A stretch of DNA of 64,000 bases from Schistosoma mansoni (lineage: Eukaryota > Platyhelminthes > Trematoda > Strigeidida > Schistosomatidae), in NCBI RefSeq assembly GCF_000237925.1, contig NC_031498.1:19430837-19494836 (forward strand), given 5' to 3'. Positions within the stretch are counted from its first letter, which is position 1. Each line of letters opens with the position of its first letter. The position numbers and the translations under genes are program-made. The notes below the pieces were generated by a model. That model ran no database searches and was not told where the DNA came from. It saw nothing but the letters and a program-made list of their open reading frames with translations. Below, in pieces: positions 53,501-64,000 of this stretch.

Positions 53501-56500
53501 GGACATTGGGCGCGAGAAAGATAAGAAAAGAAATAAATTACTCAACACTATCATTGAAAGTTGGGGAAAATTTAGAAAGACTAGTGATTATAAAAGTAAT
53601 AGCATAAATTACTTACAGTTGACTTTATATTAGAATAGACAGTTTGCATTAGTATATCGATGCCGTTAAGTGATGCGAATTTTGTGCACAACTCCTCACG
53701 AGTAATTATAGCTGATAATGTCTGAAATAGGTCAGAAATTCCACACACATTTGAGGAGTTCAAAATCTCTATAAACAAAATTAAGAGTAAGATAAATATA
53801 TGACAGTAGGGAAGAAGGAAGAAAATATTGAACGCACATGTGATATATATATTCAACGATAAGACAAAGACTGCCATAACACTGAAGGGAATCCCAAGCT
53901 CATAATGCGGTCATTAGTTTTGAAATCAAATTTGGAGATGAAGACATATCAGTTCAGTATAAACACCGTGGAATATGATTGGTTACTAAACATCACCTCG
54001 CAATAAAAAACAAGAGCTAACACGTTGAAAAACAAAGTGGAAATATTAATTTTATTTTTAGTGAGAAACTAGTCGTATGAAGGATTATTCGACAGCAACG
54101 AATGAAGTGGAATGAGAATTAAAAATGCTTAAAAGAAAGATTTAGGGAAAAAAGTAAATGTATTTGCGTTAGTCTCAGCAATTTTTAAACATTGAAGTGA
54201 GATTATCTTCACCAACTAGGCATCCTGTGCCTCCAGAGACAGCAGTCTAACAATCTAGTTTTATGAACCGATGCCACGTCTTTATCTGGACATCACTATT
54301 TTTATCAATCTATCCCATACACTGGTCAGCACTGCGTATAAATAAATACTTCCAGTATATTAAGTGGTGACTGATTCAAGACGTAAAAAGTGAGTTATAT
54401 CTCAAAAATTCCGAAATTCTAGTTGGGCTATTACTGGAAATAGGGATTTTGAAGTACACATCAAAATCATGAGTTGGAGTTTCATTTTACATACTGTGGT
54501 TAGGCAATCAAAAAGCATCACAAGTTTTTGCACATAACACTTAACTAGAAATAGTAAATAAACGAGTACTGATAGCGTTCCTATGTAGTCTCGATGAGGT
54601 GACTGGTTGTCAAACAAGTTTATTTATTTATTTAAACACATAAATATTGGTACAAGGAAGCACCAGATACATATGCGCCTCACAAATCTCATTCGATTTG
54701 TGTGAGGGATGTGATACTGCCCAGGTGCCCAGACTGAAGCCGGTGGTTTTCTTAGGGGGCCACACCCGGAGCATTCGACCTAAATGTATGATCCACAAGG
54801 CAGTGGAGCATTGTAAGGAGATGCAACCTTATGGTAACCGGTGGCCAACGATTGATTCATACGCCATTTGTTCCCTCAGGATACTGGAGCACATGTGCAC
54901 CATTGGTTTGGAATCAGGGTTTTCCAACTCCCCTAGGTGGACTTTCCGTGTCCACCGACCCGGTTAAAGCGCCGGACATTCGCTTTTCGTCCTCTCAATT
55001 TTGTAAACAACAGTAATGCCACGAGAAGGCAGTGAGTAGGACTTCCCTGGCAGAGGCTATATGCGCGTGGCCATGTGAGAGCATTTGGAGAGGGAGAACG
55101 GACTCTCCCCACTCTCGGTCGTACCAGGGCATTTGGGGGCGAAGGGTAACTTACTATACTAAGTAGACTTCATAATTGGTTGGTTAGATGAAGAGAACTG
55201 CAAGTATACCATTGTCTGAGAATTCGGGAGATTATTTACACGTGGTGAAATTGCCTAGTGGGGAACTACAATGTTAGGAATCGCACAGATATTTAAAAAA
55301 GCTTATGGTCGGCCACATGAAGGCAAAAAACGAACTTTAAAAATTACTCAAGTCATAAGCAATATAGGTTAGAAAACGTCAGGTGAACATTTTGTGCTCA
55401 ACGAAACTTTGTTGAATGTCGAACCCACCAGGTTTGATGAAACTTCTGAGACAAGTGAAGCGACTGACGCGCTATTTTTATTCTAGACAATGCAAGTCAG
55501 CATTGAATGGGCATTTTTAAGTAGTACAGAGAAAAGATGTTCAGTAGACTGGCAGCTTCTTTATAAAATTTTTCTGGAAGCAAGATAATAACGAGAAAAG
55601 TTCTATAAGTCAGTTAGACTGTTTATTAGGAATGATAAATTTTGAGATAGTTATTATCACTGATTGGGATCAAATGTAGAACTATTGAATATTAGGGACA
55701 AAAAGACCGGTGTCTCGTTCAGAACACTTCAGAAGTGCTAACGTAGGTTTACACTATATTTTTCCATAATATTACCATATAGCTTATTTTCTAGTCCGCT
55801 GTTGAACCAGAATTATTGTGCTGTCAATAAATACATACAGAGAATTCAGTTAACATCAAATCATGAGGCAAACTGTTTACTGATCAACATCTAGACTTTC
55901 GAAAGAAATTGTTTCGGCCAGGTCCTTGCTACACAACTGGAAAATATTAGTACAATAAAGAACGCAATGGATGAACGCCTGCAATTGCTTTCCAATGATA
56001 TGCCTTCAGTACTTTTGACCCAGCCTCCAGCTAATAATACAAAGCTTAGCCTGAAATATATATATATATATATATATAATGTGATAATATTCTTCATCTC
56101 ATAGTCTTTCTTTTCTGCAATTATCAATCGGGCTTCAATAATTATAAAGAAGTTAACATTAAACAAATACCAAAACCAAGTGATCGCAAAAAATAATCGG
56201 AATACAATAAAATATCGTAGGGAATGATTAATAACTGAATTTTTCAAAAGCCGGATGTCAAAGTGAACGGCCCCTACACAAAATTAATAGATAATCTTAC
56301 TCTGGTTATTACCTTATCAGTGTTCTTGGCAATAATTACAAACTTTAATCAACGCAACATTAATAGAAAACAAGCTATAAAATACTGCAGAATGTTTACT
56401 TGATATTAACTTGACAAATACTTCCAAACACGAGTCACTTTTAGCTATAGTACGAGCATTTTCACTTCCTAGACCGAATTCAACGTCTAAATCATCATCG

Positions 56501-58346
56501 AGGGTTAGTGATCGTAAGAATCCACATCCTTCTTTTAATGCAGGGTAGAAAGTATTGAAAGGGAGATTGTCAAACAATTCTACGATTTTCACAAAAAAAT
56601 TTATGGTCCGAGTAACAGTTTGAGTCTGGGAAATAGAAGTTCTATTCCTTTCATTTTTCGTACAACTAAGGTGTAACACTGAGTAGATTGCAGCAATCAA
56701 ACTGAATTTTAAATCGGTAGATGCATTTGCTTCCAATTCGTCAATTAATTTGGAAAGTGAATTTATTAGCTCTGTGGGGGTAAAAAAATAGAACAGGATG
56801 AATTCAATTGATATGAGGAGAAACACAAAGTAAGACAAGTTTTACATTTTACTAGTCGGATAATTCACCACACATCGTAAAAATTGGTATCATTGTGGTA
56901 TTTAACACACACTTCTGTGGATTGAAAGGTCTCCCGGTATTCATTGCGAACACTAACTTTTAGGTAATAAATTAGTCATCGGCAACACCGGACCTGGCAC
57001 AAATATGCTTTTGAACTTACATTAACTTCGTGAGATAATTTAGAAGAATGTGAAGCAGTAGAATAATTTCGTCTTCACTGGGGATAATCACTATCCATGC
57101 AACAATACAGCACAGTATACTAGCCCCTTATCTGACAGACAAGTACATCGCTTGCGCCGTGGGTGGTGCACGTTGGCACTATTCAGGAGAGGTTGGTATA
57201 TTAGTCCTAGTACTTAGTCTCAATTTAAAAGTAAGAATGAGTCCAGACTATTCTATAGTCGGATAAGTTACTGGATCAATGGTTTCCACCAGTAATGCAC
57301 AGTATATAACCAAAAGGAGATGGAAACGTGATAATTATGCCAAAAATATTCATGCCACCTCCAACCCCTAACTGCACCAGTAAATATTGAAACTTGGTTG
57401 GTAACCAAGGGATAATCTGGGGTCTTTTGAACTTCAGATACCAGCTTCATGTAAAAATAATTTTTAAAAGGTCCTGAAAACCATACTGTTGCCATGAAAA
57501 CAAGAGATTTTAGTCAGGTGACTTTTTTAGTTATTTGCTTACTTTGGATATGTTTTTCCCCAACAGATTCGGAACGGCCTTTAATTATTCTGGACAACAC
57601 ACTCAACAGTGACGTACATAGACAATAGTCTCCAACTGGAGAATACCGATCGAAAAGGTCTATTAAGATATCTACAGCATTCATATCGATTAACAATTTG
57701 CGGACAGCAAAGTCGGAGTTCCGTGGTAGCTGTATAGATTGTAAGGTTTCCAACAACTGAGGAGTTTCATGGTCAACCTCTAAAAACGTTTGAAGTCTTT
57801 TGATAGCTAGGACACTCGGATGGCCGTTTTCATACTTGATCATATCCTTAACAATATCGGAGAGATCCACACCCTACATGCCGTTATTATTAATTAAACC
57901 ATCAAAATGTCATTACAGACCTCCAACTCAAACGTTTGAACGGACTCTGCTATAGCTTCGTCTACTGAAAGGTCGAATAATTCCATATTAGACTTCACTG
58001 TTTCATCAAAATAACTCTGCGACACTTTCCTCATCGTCAAGTTGTCCGCCGTTCCGTAGCCAGAGATTATGTCCTTCATAAAGGGAGTGATCAAACAATA
58101 CGCCGGCAATTGATAAGGTTGATACATTCCAAACTTTGTATCATAAGAGGTTAGCTGACTGTCTTTTGAGATTCCTGTCTTAATTGATCACAAATTTAGG
58201 AGTTTGAATGAAGATATAATTTTACCACCATTCGCCATTTTAACTCCGCTTGTACCTCCTATAGAGCTACTGCCGGTCCCAAGCACATTTAAAGGGGGAG
58301 GATTGAGAGCAAGTTTGGCAACCCTTTCCCGTAGAAAACAACCTTG
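50569..58346 (-). CDS. ARMC6: Armadillo repeat-containing protein 6 homologue, seven visible exons
   Basis: Exons (minus strand): 58346-58226, 58174-57921, 57873-57543, 56771-56400, 53768-53617, 52419-52171, 50841-50569 with TAA. All phases agree (0/1, 1/0, 0/1, 1/1, 1/0, 0/0, 0), giving about 583 residues. Recognition comes from the ARMC6-type N-terminal block SQSYFDETVKSNMELF to FELEGVDLSDIVK, armadillo repeats in the middle (FLRSLTLDDD, IAALTLRQPD) and the C-terminal EAKAALRDLDCKVELQELW. ARMC6 is a conserved helical-repeat protein of uncertain function. Introns of 51 and 47 bp separate the first three exons. The 52171 donor reads TTAAGT instead of GTAAGT. The first visible exon starts at an acceptor, so further 5' exons probably lie beyond the RTE element upstream; the residues before SQSYF are not typical of ARMC6. 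Confidence 0.8.
54615..55150 (-). mobile_element. ~0.5-kb retroposon-like repeat in an ARMC6 intron
   Basis: Matches 61798-62300 throughout: TTTATTTATTTATTTAAACACATA, ACTGG/TTGGTACAAGG, GGTGGTTTTCTTAGGG, GATCCACAAGGCAGTG, TCGCTTTTCGTCCTCTCAATTT and CACGAGAAGGCAGTGAGTAGGA. The (TTTA)n edge read on the reverse strand is an (AAAT)n tail, so the element is inserted in minus orientation, the same as the gene. G+C is clearly higher than the flanks. No protein is recognised. It may be a non-autonomous relative of a non-LTR element. Confidence 0.7.
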
Positions 58347-58399
58347 CTAAAGAAACCGCTAACCAGAATAAGTAATTTAAGCCACTTAAACTCTGTCCT

Positions 58400-61266
58400 T
58401 CAAGTTGAATGGAGAATTATGAAGCCTCAGGATGATAGCCGAGATTCTTCGGAAGTCGTGGGGCCAATACCCCTTCTGACAATCAGGGAAATAATTTTCA
58501 TAGGTACATGGAACGTCCGGATAATGTGAGAGCCTGGAAACACCAGTCAAGTAGTAACGGAAATGGCGAGAAACAATTTGACGGTTCTCGTAATCATTTG
58601 AAACGATTGGACCCAAGCTGGACAGCGAAGGTTAGACACAGGAGAGATCCTGCTTCGCTCCAGTCACGAAAAGGAAACTGCTCCACACACTCAGGGAGTT
58701 GCTCTAATGCTGTTCAAACAAGCACGTAGTGCACTTATAAGATTGGAATCTCACGGATCCAGGTTAATCAAAGCATCATTCAAAGCAAGGAAGGAGGGAA
58801 TCGCGATGAATATTAAACAGTGTTATGCAATAGCAATGACAGCAATGACGACAGTAAATATCAGTTCTGTGAGAGACTGCAATCGATCATAGCAAAGTGT
58901 CCAGGAAAAGACCTGACCATCCTGATGGGAGACCTAAACACCATAGTCGGAATGGACAGAGCCGGATATGGAGATATTATGGAACAGCATGAACTTACTC
59001 GTAGAAAAGAACGGTAATGGTGACAGATTTGCAAATTTATATGCCTTCAAGAAAAAGATAATGTGAGACACAATATTCCTACACAAAGCTACATGGTACT
59101 CACTGGATCACACTACAGAGAACCGGATAGATCACATTTACATCAGTAAAAAAATCGCAAGGTCAATGGAAGACGTGGGAACAAAAAGTGGAGCTAACAA
59201 AGTTTCAGATCACCGTTAGCTGGTGGTTGCCAAGATGAAACTGAAGCTAAAGAAGTACTGGACAATTGAGGAGACGACTTTACAAAAATGGAATACAACC
59301 TTCCTTCAACATAACGACAAACTCAACCAACTCAAGATGACTCTCAACAACACGTTCCAAACCTTACCGAATCTACTGAAAGAAAATAAAACTGCTATGA
59401 AGGATAACAAGCAAGGAATCAAAGAAGCACTGATTTCAATGTGTCAGGACGTTCTTGATGTTGACAAACATAATCATAAATATTGGATCTCCACGGAAAC
59501 ACTGGACAAGATTGAAGAAAGTAAGAATAGGAAGAGAGCGAGTAACAATAGTCGAACAACAACGGAAAATATTAAAGCACAAGCTGAATACACTGAAGCA
59601 AGCAAACGGGTGGACAGGAGCATTACAGCTGACAAGCAGAAATACGCGGTAGAGCTAGCAACGACAGCGGAGAAGTTGCAAGAGAAGGAAATATGAGACA
59701 GCTATATGACACGACGAAGAATTTCGCAGGTCAATATAATAAGTCAGAGAGATCTGTCAAAGACAAAGAAGCCGAAAAAATTGCGTCGAACTTTTTAAAA
59801 AAACCCTTGAATAGAATTGCTCCACTGAATCAACCAGAGATCACAGCAGCACACACAGACATTTTAATAGATGTTAATCCACCAACGATCGAAGAAATCA
59901 AGATGACCGACGAATAGATGAAGAGTGAAAAGCATCAGGACCGGACAATATAACAGCTGGGGCACTGAAATCAAACTTGGACGTAACTACGAAGATGCTC
60001 CACATTCTATTCAGGAAGGTTTAGGACGAGGAACAAGTGTCAACAGACTGGAAAGAAGGATATCCCATCAGGATACCAAAGAAAGGAGATCTGAGCAAAT
60101 GTGAGAACTATAGTGGCATCACACTACAGTTAGTGCCAGGAAAAGTATTCAACAAAGTGTTGCTGAACCGGATAAGCGATTCAGTACAATCCAAATTCGA
60201 GATCAAGAGGCCGTATTCCGTAAGGATCGGCCGTGTACAGACCAAGTCGTGAAACTAGGGATCATCATCCGGAATATACACGATGGATTACACTGCAAAA
60301 TCGTGCATACAGGACAGCTGACAGATGCATTCCAAGTGTAGTCAGACATGACTGCCATCACTCTCCCTCTCTTTTACTTCTGATGGTTGACTGGATAATG
60401 AAGATCTCCATATCTGAATGTAAGCACGTAAAAAATGGACAGGTCGGATGTAACTAGATAATTTGGACTTCGCAGATGATCAGGCCCTTCTATCCCATAC
60501 ACATCAACAAATGCAGATGAAGACAACTAGTGTAGCAGCAGTCTCTGCATCAGTTGGCCTCGACATACAAAAAGGGAAAATCAAGATCCTCAAATACAAC
60601 ACAGATTGCATCAACCAACCCACTCACACTTGATGGCGAAACTCTGGGAGATGTGGAAACATTCACGTACCTGATAAGCATCATCAATGGACGTGGACGA
60701 TATGATGCAGATGTGAAAGCGAGGATTGGCAAAGCAAGGACAGCATTCCTACAGCTAAAGAACATATGCAACTCAAAACAACTGTTAACACACGTCAAAA
60801 TCAGATTCTTCAATACGAACGTCGAGACAGTTCTACCGTACGGAGCTGAAACTTCGAGAACTGCCACAGACATCATCAAAAGGGTGCAAGTATTTCCCAA
60901 CGGTTTTCTACGTAAGAGACTGAATGTCCGTTGACTAGACACCATCAGACACAGCCTACTGTTAAAGAGAACAGACCAAGTTTCAGCTGAGGAGGAAATA
61001 AGAAAATGCTCTGGAGGTGGATAGGACATACATTACGAGAATCACCAAACTGCATCACGAGGCAAGCACTAACTTGGAATCTTCAAGGGAGACGGAAATG
61101 AGGAAGACTAAGGAACACACTACTTTGGTAATTGGAAGCAGATATGAGAAGGATAAATGTCAACTGGAAAGAACTGGAAAGCATTGCTGAGGACATAGTT
61201 GGATGGAGAATGCTGGTGGTCAGTCCATGCTCCTCGACGAGAGGTAACAGGTGTAAGTAAGTGGTT
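58400..61266 (+). mobile_element. RTE-clade non-LTR retrotransposon (SR2-like), second copy, decayed
   Basis: More complete at the 5' end than the 8.75-kb copy. The endonuclease starts at IFIGTWNVR (about 58493) and continues through DLTILMGDLN and HEL blocks with frameshifts. Linker frames are at 59223-59696 and 59693-59917. Reverse transcriptase pieces include RIPKKGDLSKCENYSGITL and LDFADDQALLSHTHQQM, then GRYDADVKARIGKARTAFLQLKN, to the (TAAG) tail after GGTAACAGG at 61251. Stops and shifts are frequent. It lies head-to-head with the ARMC6 gene, about 50 bp from its first visible exon. Confidence 0.85.
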
Positions 61267-61797
61267 CACCATTGTCTTCATGAATATGCATTTAATTGTT
61301 TTAAGTACGATTTTGACATGAAACTAAACTGGTTTATGAATCGAAAAACTGGGTCTGGTTGTTAGTAAATCCACTACGTAAATAACTTGATGAGCATTCG
61401 AGATTTATGGTGATGTGATTAGTTTCAACGAACAATAGCATCCTCAGTGTTCCGTCAAGCATAGGGAAAACATATCGACATATACAGTGTTTTATCTGTT
61501 CTTGTCTTTCGTTGACGTTCGTTACTAGTCTACATTATACTTCTCCATTATCGATTGTACAAAGTTGGAGGACCTTATCACCCTTCAAACTACACCGTTC
61601 ATACAGCAAGATATTTTCAGAGTTCCAATGGATAAGTTGAGACGAGAATGATCCATTTCAAAGACCAGATGCGTCCTTTCATTAGGAAAGGATGGAAACT
61701 GGTTTGTTCAGAGTTTCTCATAGTTGAGACCACCATAAAGTCAAGTTAAACACAGCCGTTACATCCATGTACACATCAGCAGCTGATTTTCCCCATA
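61267..61797. other. Short spacer, nothing recognised
   Basis: No exon or repeat is supported between the RTE tail and the next retroposon-like repeat. Confidence 0.5.
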
Positions 61798-62300
61798 CTA
61801 TTTATTTATTTATTTAAACACATAGACACTGGTACAAGGACGCTCCAAATAGATATGTACCATATGAATCACTCTACGTGTGTGAGGACAAGAATAGTAC
61901 CCGGGCACCCGAACCGAAGCAGGCGGTTTTCTTAGGGAGCCACACCGCGAGCCTTTGTCCTAGAGGTGCAATCCACAAGGCAGTGCAGCAGCGTAAGGAG
62001 ATGCAGTCTCGCGATAGCTGGTGACCAACAATAGGTTCATGCGAAAATTGTTTCCTTGGGATCCTGAAGTCCATGTGCACAACTTCTTTGAAATCAGGGT
62101 TTTCCAGCTACACCTGCGGAACATTCGCTTTTTGTCCTCTCAATTTCGTAATTGTTACCCCTGTCACGAGAAGGCAGTGAGTAGGATTTCTCTGGCAGTG
62201 GCTGTATACACGTGGCTATGTGAGAGTATTCCAAGCAAGAGAGCTGACTCGCCACTCACAGCCGTACCAGGACATTTGGAGGAGACAGTTCCAAAGACAG
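61798..62300 (-). mobile_element. ~0.5-kb retroposon-like repeat, second copy
   Basis: Colinear with 54615-55150 (see shared blocks there), in the same orientation, with an (AAAT)n-type tail at its low-coordinate end. It carries several small deletions relative to the other copy. Confidence 0.7.
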
Positions 62301-64000
62301 ATTTGTAATGTATACAGGAGATTTTGGAGAAAAATCAGCAGGTACTCAATGTGTGGGATCTACTTTCGGAAATGTAGACTACAGGAAGCACTGATAGACC
62401 AGAATTGATTTTAGTGGTGTTTGGTCGTGAAGCTTTCATCGTTCTTCTGAACGGCATCATCAGCGCAAACTTCAGGTAGAATTGAGATGTTGGAATTTCT
62501 CCACATACAACTCACAGCTTGTCCTACAAACACCGATCTTGTTTGGTTATTGCTGACCTTTGATCTATCATTGTCCACTTTTTTATTTTGATTGTACCTC
62601 CAATTTATTTGATCCTTGGCCCTATATTTGTCCACAGGTTTTCTGATTGGTTTATAAACTGGATCGATTTTGATGTGTTTGTTGACTGCTTATTGACCTG
62701 TATACCAAGCTCTCAATAATTCTCTGGTTTTGCATGCAATAGATGTGGACAGTTGTGGACACATATTCGGAAAAATGTTCAGATCTTGGATAGAGGCAGT
62801 GCTAAGTATACTAGCTTTTAGAAGCTTGGTATGATGTTCTCTACCACCCACAATCAGGACCGCTTTCTTGAGACGATCATAGGCATTAGATGCATTGAGG
62901 TTGAGGAAAACCTCACAAACAGCAGTAATGTGATCCGCTAGTAAAGTTTTCTTGAGGACAAGCTTATTTCTGCTGTTAGTTCATAATGTGGCGGATCTGG
63001 AATCGAGACTCCAGTGCCGGAATCAAAACTTCTGGATTATGCAGAATAAAGAAGGCATGTCAGAAACTGATAACCTGGACCTCGGAGTCTATTATATTAA
63101 TACTACTCTTATCGCTATCCGTCTTTTCGAGTTTTTGCCAGAATATTATATATTGAGAGATATCAATATGAAAATGTGCATTAAACGTGGATAAATAAGT
63201 AATAGACTCACCGCGATAGTCTTCTTTGGGAGGTTTTCCAGTGGTTGAAACTTGTTCGCAGTTTTGGGTCACCAGATGTAGTAGGCGTCGAGTCGTGGTT
63301 GACTATGGTCATCACCACAGGAAAACCACCTGTCAGTTGCTATGTTAGATCCTCCCATATCCAAATATCAGAAGGCGATTGATGGTTGTAGTAAGATGTA
63401 TTTGTTGGCGATCTTGTGGTGTCGAAATAATACAGAAATTGTGCGAAAGTTTACAAGTGGGACTACCGAGCGTTCGCTAGTTCGTACAAAGTCACAAAGC
63501 AATGGAATTGTCATTTTGATACACCTTAACAAACAGGTACAGTAAAACAATCACTGGTACAGTTGGTTATAACAATAATCGTTTCCATTATACCAATCAT
63601 GTTCTTTTCATAAAAGTAGGTCACTAAAGAGTTTTTCAATAACTGCGAAGTTGTAACAACCATACTGATCAAATATACAAACTGAGATCTTTTAAGTGTT
63701 GACCGTTTGTTTTGAAGACCGGACTTACAATATCGTATTTTCGCATTCATATGATAGTACTTTCCTGAATCCGGAAAAGTTAAAGAATGCATCTGAAGCC
63801 TTAACTGTGAAGAATGGGAATTTTTTAGTTGTATGTGATGGCTTTTGTCTGGTATGCTTCTCGCCAAATAGGTTATTGGTTGGTCTATTATGTAGTGATT
63901 AACATATGTGGATTGTCGACGGTGTACATTTTGAATATTTATTTCATTTTATCATATGGAAGCGGAAATAGAAAAGGAAAGAAGTTTCGATTTAATCCTG
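62301..64000. other. Weak candidate reading frames only
   Basis: On the plus strand at about 62730-62800 a frame reads GFACNRCGQLWTHIRKNV, like a damaged retroviral-type zinc knuckle, so a decayed gag is possible. At 63342-63540 and 63696-63852 open frames end at donor-like CAG/GTACAG and CTG/GTATGC, but their phases do not join. On the minus strand an exon-like stretch ends at donor GTGAGT near 63210. None is firm enough to call; exons of the upstream part of the ARMC6 locus could lie here or beyond. Confidence 0.3.

Noticed and set aside
55881-56052. Possible extra ARMC6 exon on the minus strand (acceptor TATATATTTCAG, or TACTAAT...TTTTCCAG at 55937)
   Set aside because: No reading phase fits exon 56771-56400, whereas joining that exon directly to 53768 agrees in phase and keeps the armadillo pattern.
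56056-56080. (TA)n tract in an ARMC6 intron, and another near 41116
   Set aside because: Ordinary microsatellites in AT-rich DNA.
1-64000. CRISPR arrays, bacterial operons or ribosomal RNA genes
   Set aside because: No regularly spaced direct repeats and no rRNA motifs; splicing and eukaryotic retroelements exclude a prokaryotic source.

Overview
The window looks like nuclear DNA of a blood fluke (Schistosoma). It is AT-rich and gene-poor, with short exons separated by long or very small introns. It carries tRNA-derived SINEs with hammerhead ribozymes (the Sm-alpha type known from schistosomes), RTE- and CR1-type non-LTR retrotransposons, and Gypsy-type LTR retrotransposons. The species cannot be fixed from sequence alone. 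Three runs of N (5257-5486, 6014-6213, 46685-46884) are assembly gaps, and several odd structures touch them.

Layout. 1-8 kb: a possible LTR remnant, three hammerhead SINE copies plus one decayed copy, terminal-inverted-repeat sequence, a diverged solo LTR and, on the minus strand, a cysteine-rich terminal exon preceded by a candidate 15-nt micro-exon. 8.75-11.46 kb: a decayed RTE element. 12.4-21.6 kb: three minus-strand host-like loci found by splice-phase reasoning: a CUB-domain gene (two exons), an orphan first exon at 17.2 kb, and a complete-looking two-exon gene at 20.5-21.5 kb for a 63-residue Arg/Ser/Pro-rich protein with a Cys cluster. The last two appear to be paralogues. 21.6-26.9 kb: no convincing gene.

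26.9-46.7 kb is dominated by a 2,728-bp inverted repeat (26912-29639 against 41855-46684). Its arms have no net indels apart from a 2,097-bp gag-only LTR retrotransposon with identical LTRs in the right arm; the left arm keeps the empty site. Between the arms lies a CR1 element (about 30.9-41.8 kb) split by a young Gypsy element (33659-39362) that has two in-frame TGA codons, and by a further ~1-kb insertion.

46.9-48.4 kb: ORF1 remains of another non-LTR element. 50.6-58.3 kb: a minus-strand ARMC6-like armadillo-repeat gene resolved into seven visible exons with consistent phases, including introns of 47 and 51 bp and one apparently damaged splice donor. 58.4-61.3 kb: a second decayed RTE element just upstream of the first visible ARMC6 exon. 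61.8-62.3 kb: a second copy of a ~0.5-kb retroposon-like repeat that also sits inside an ARMC6 intron. The last 1.7 kb contains only weak candidate reading frames.

I see no operon-like cooperation. The main themes are nested transposon history, small schistosome genes with tiny exons or introns, and hammerhead ribozymes carried by repeats. All family names rest on motif reading by eye, not on searches.
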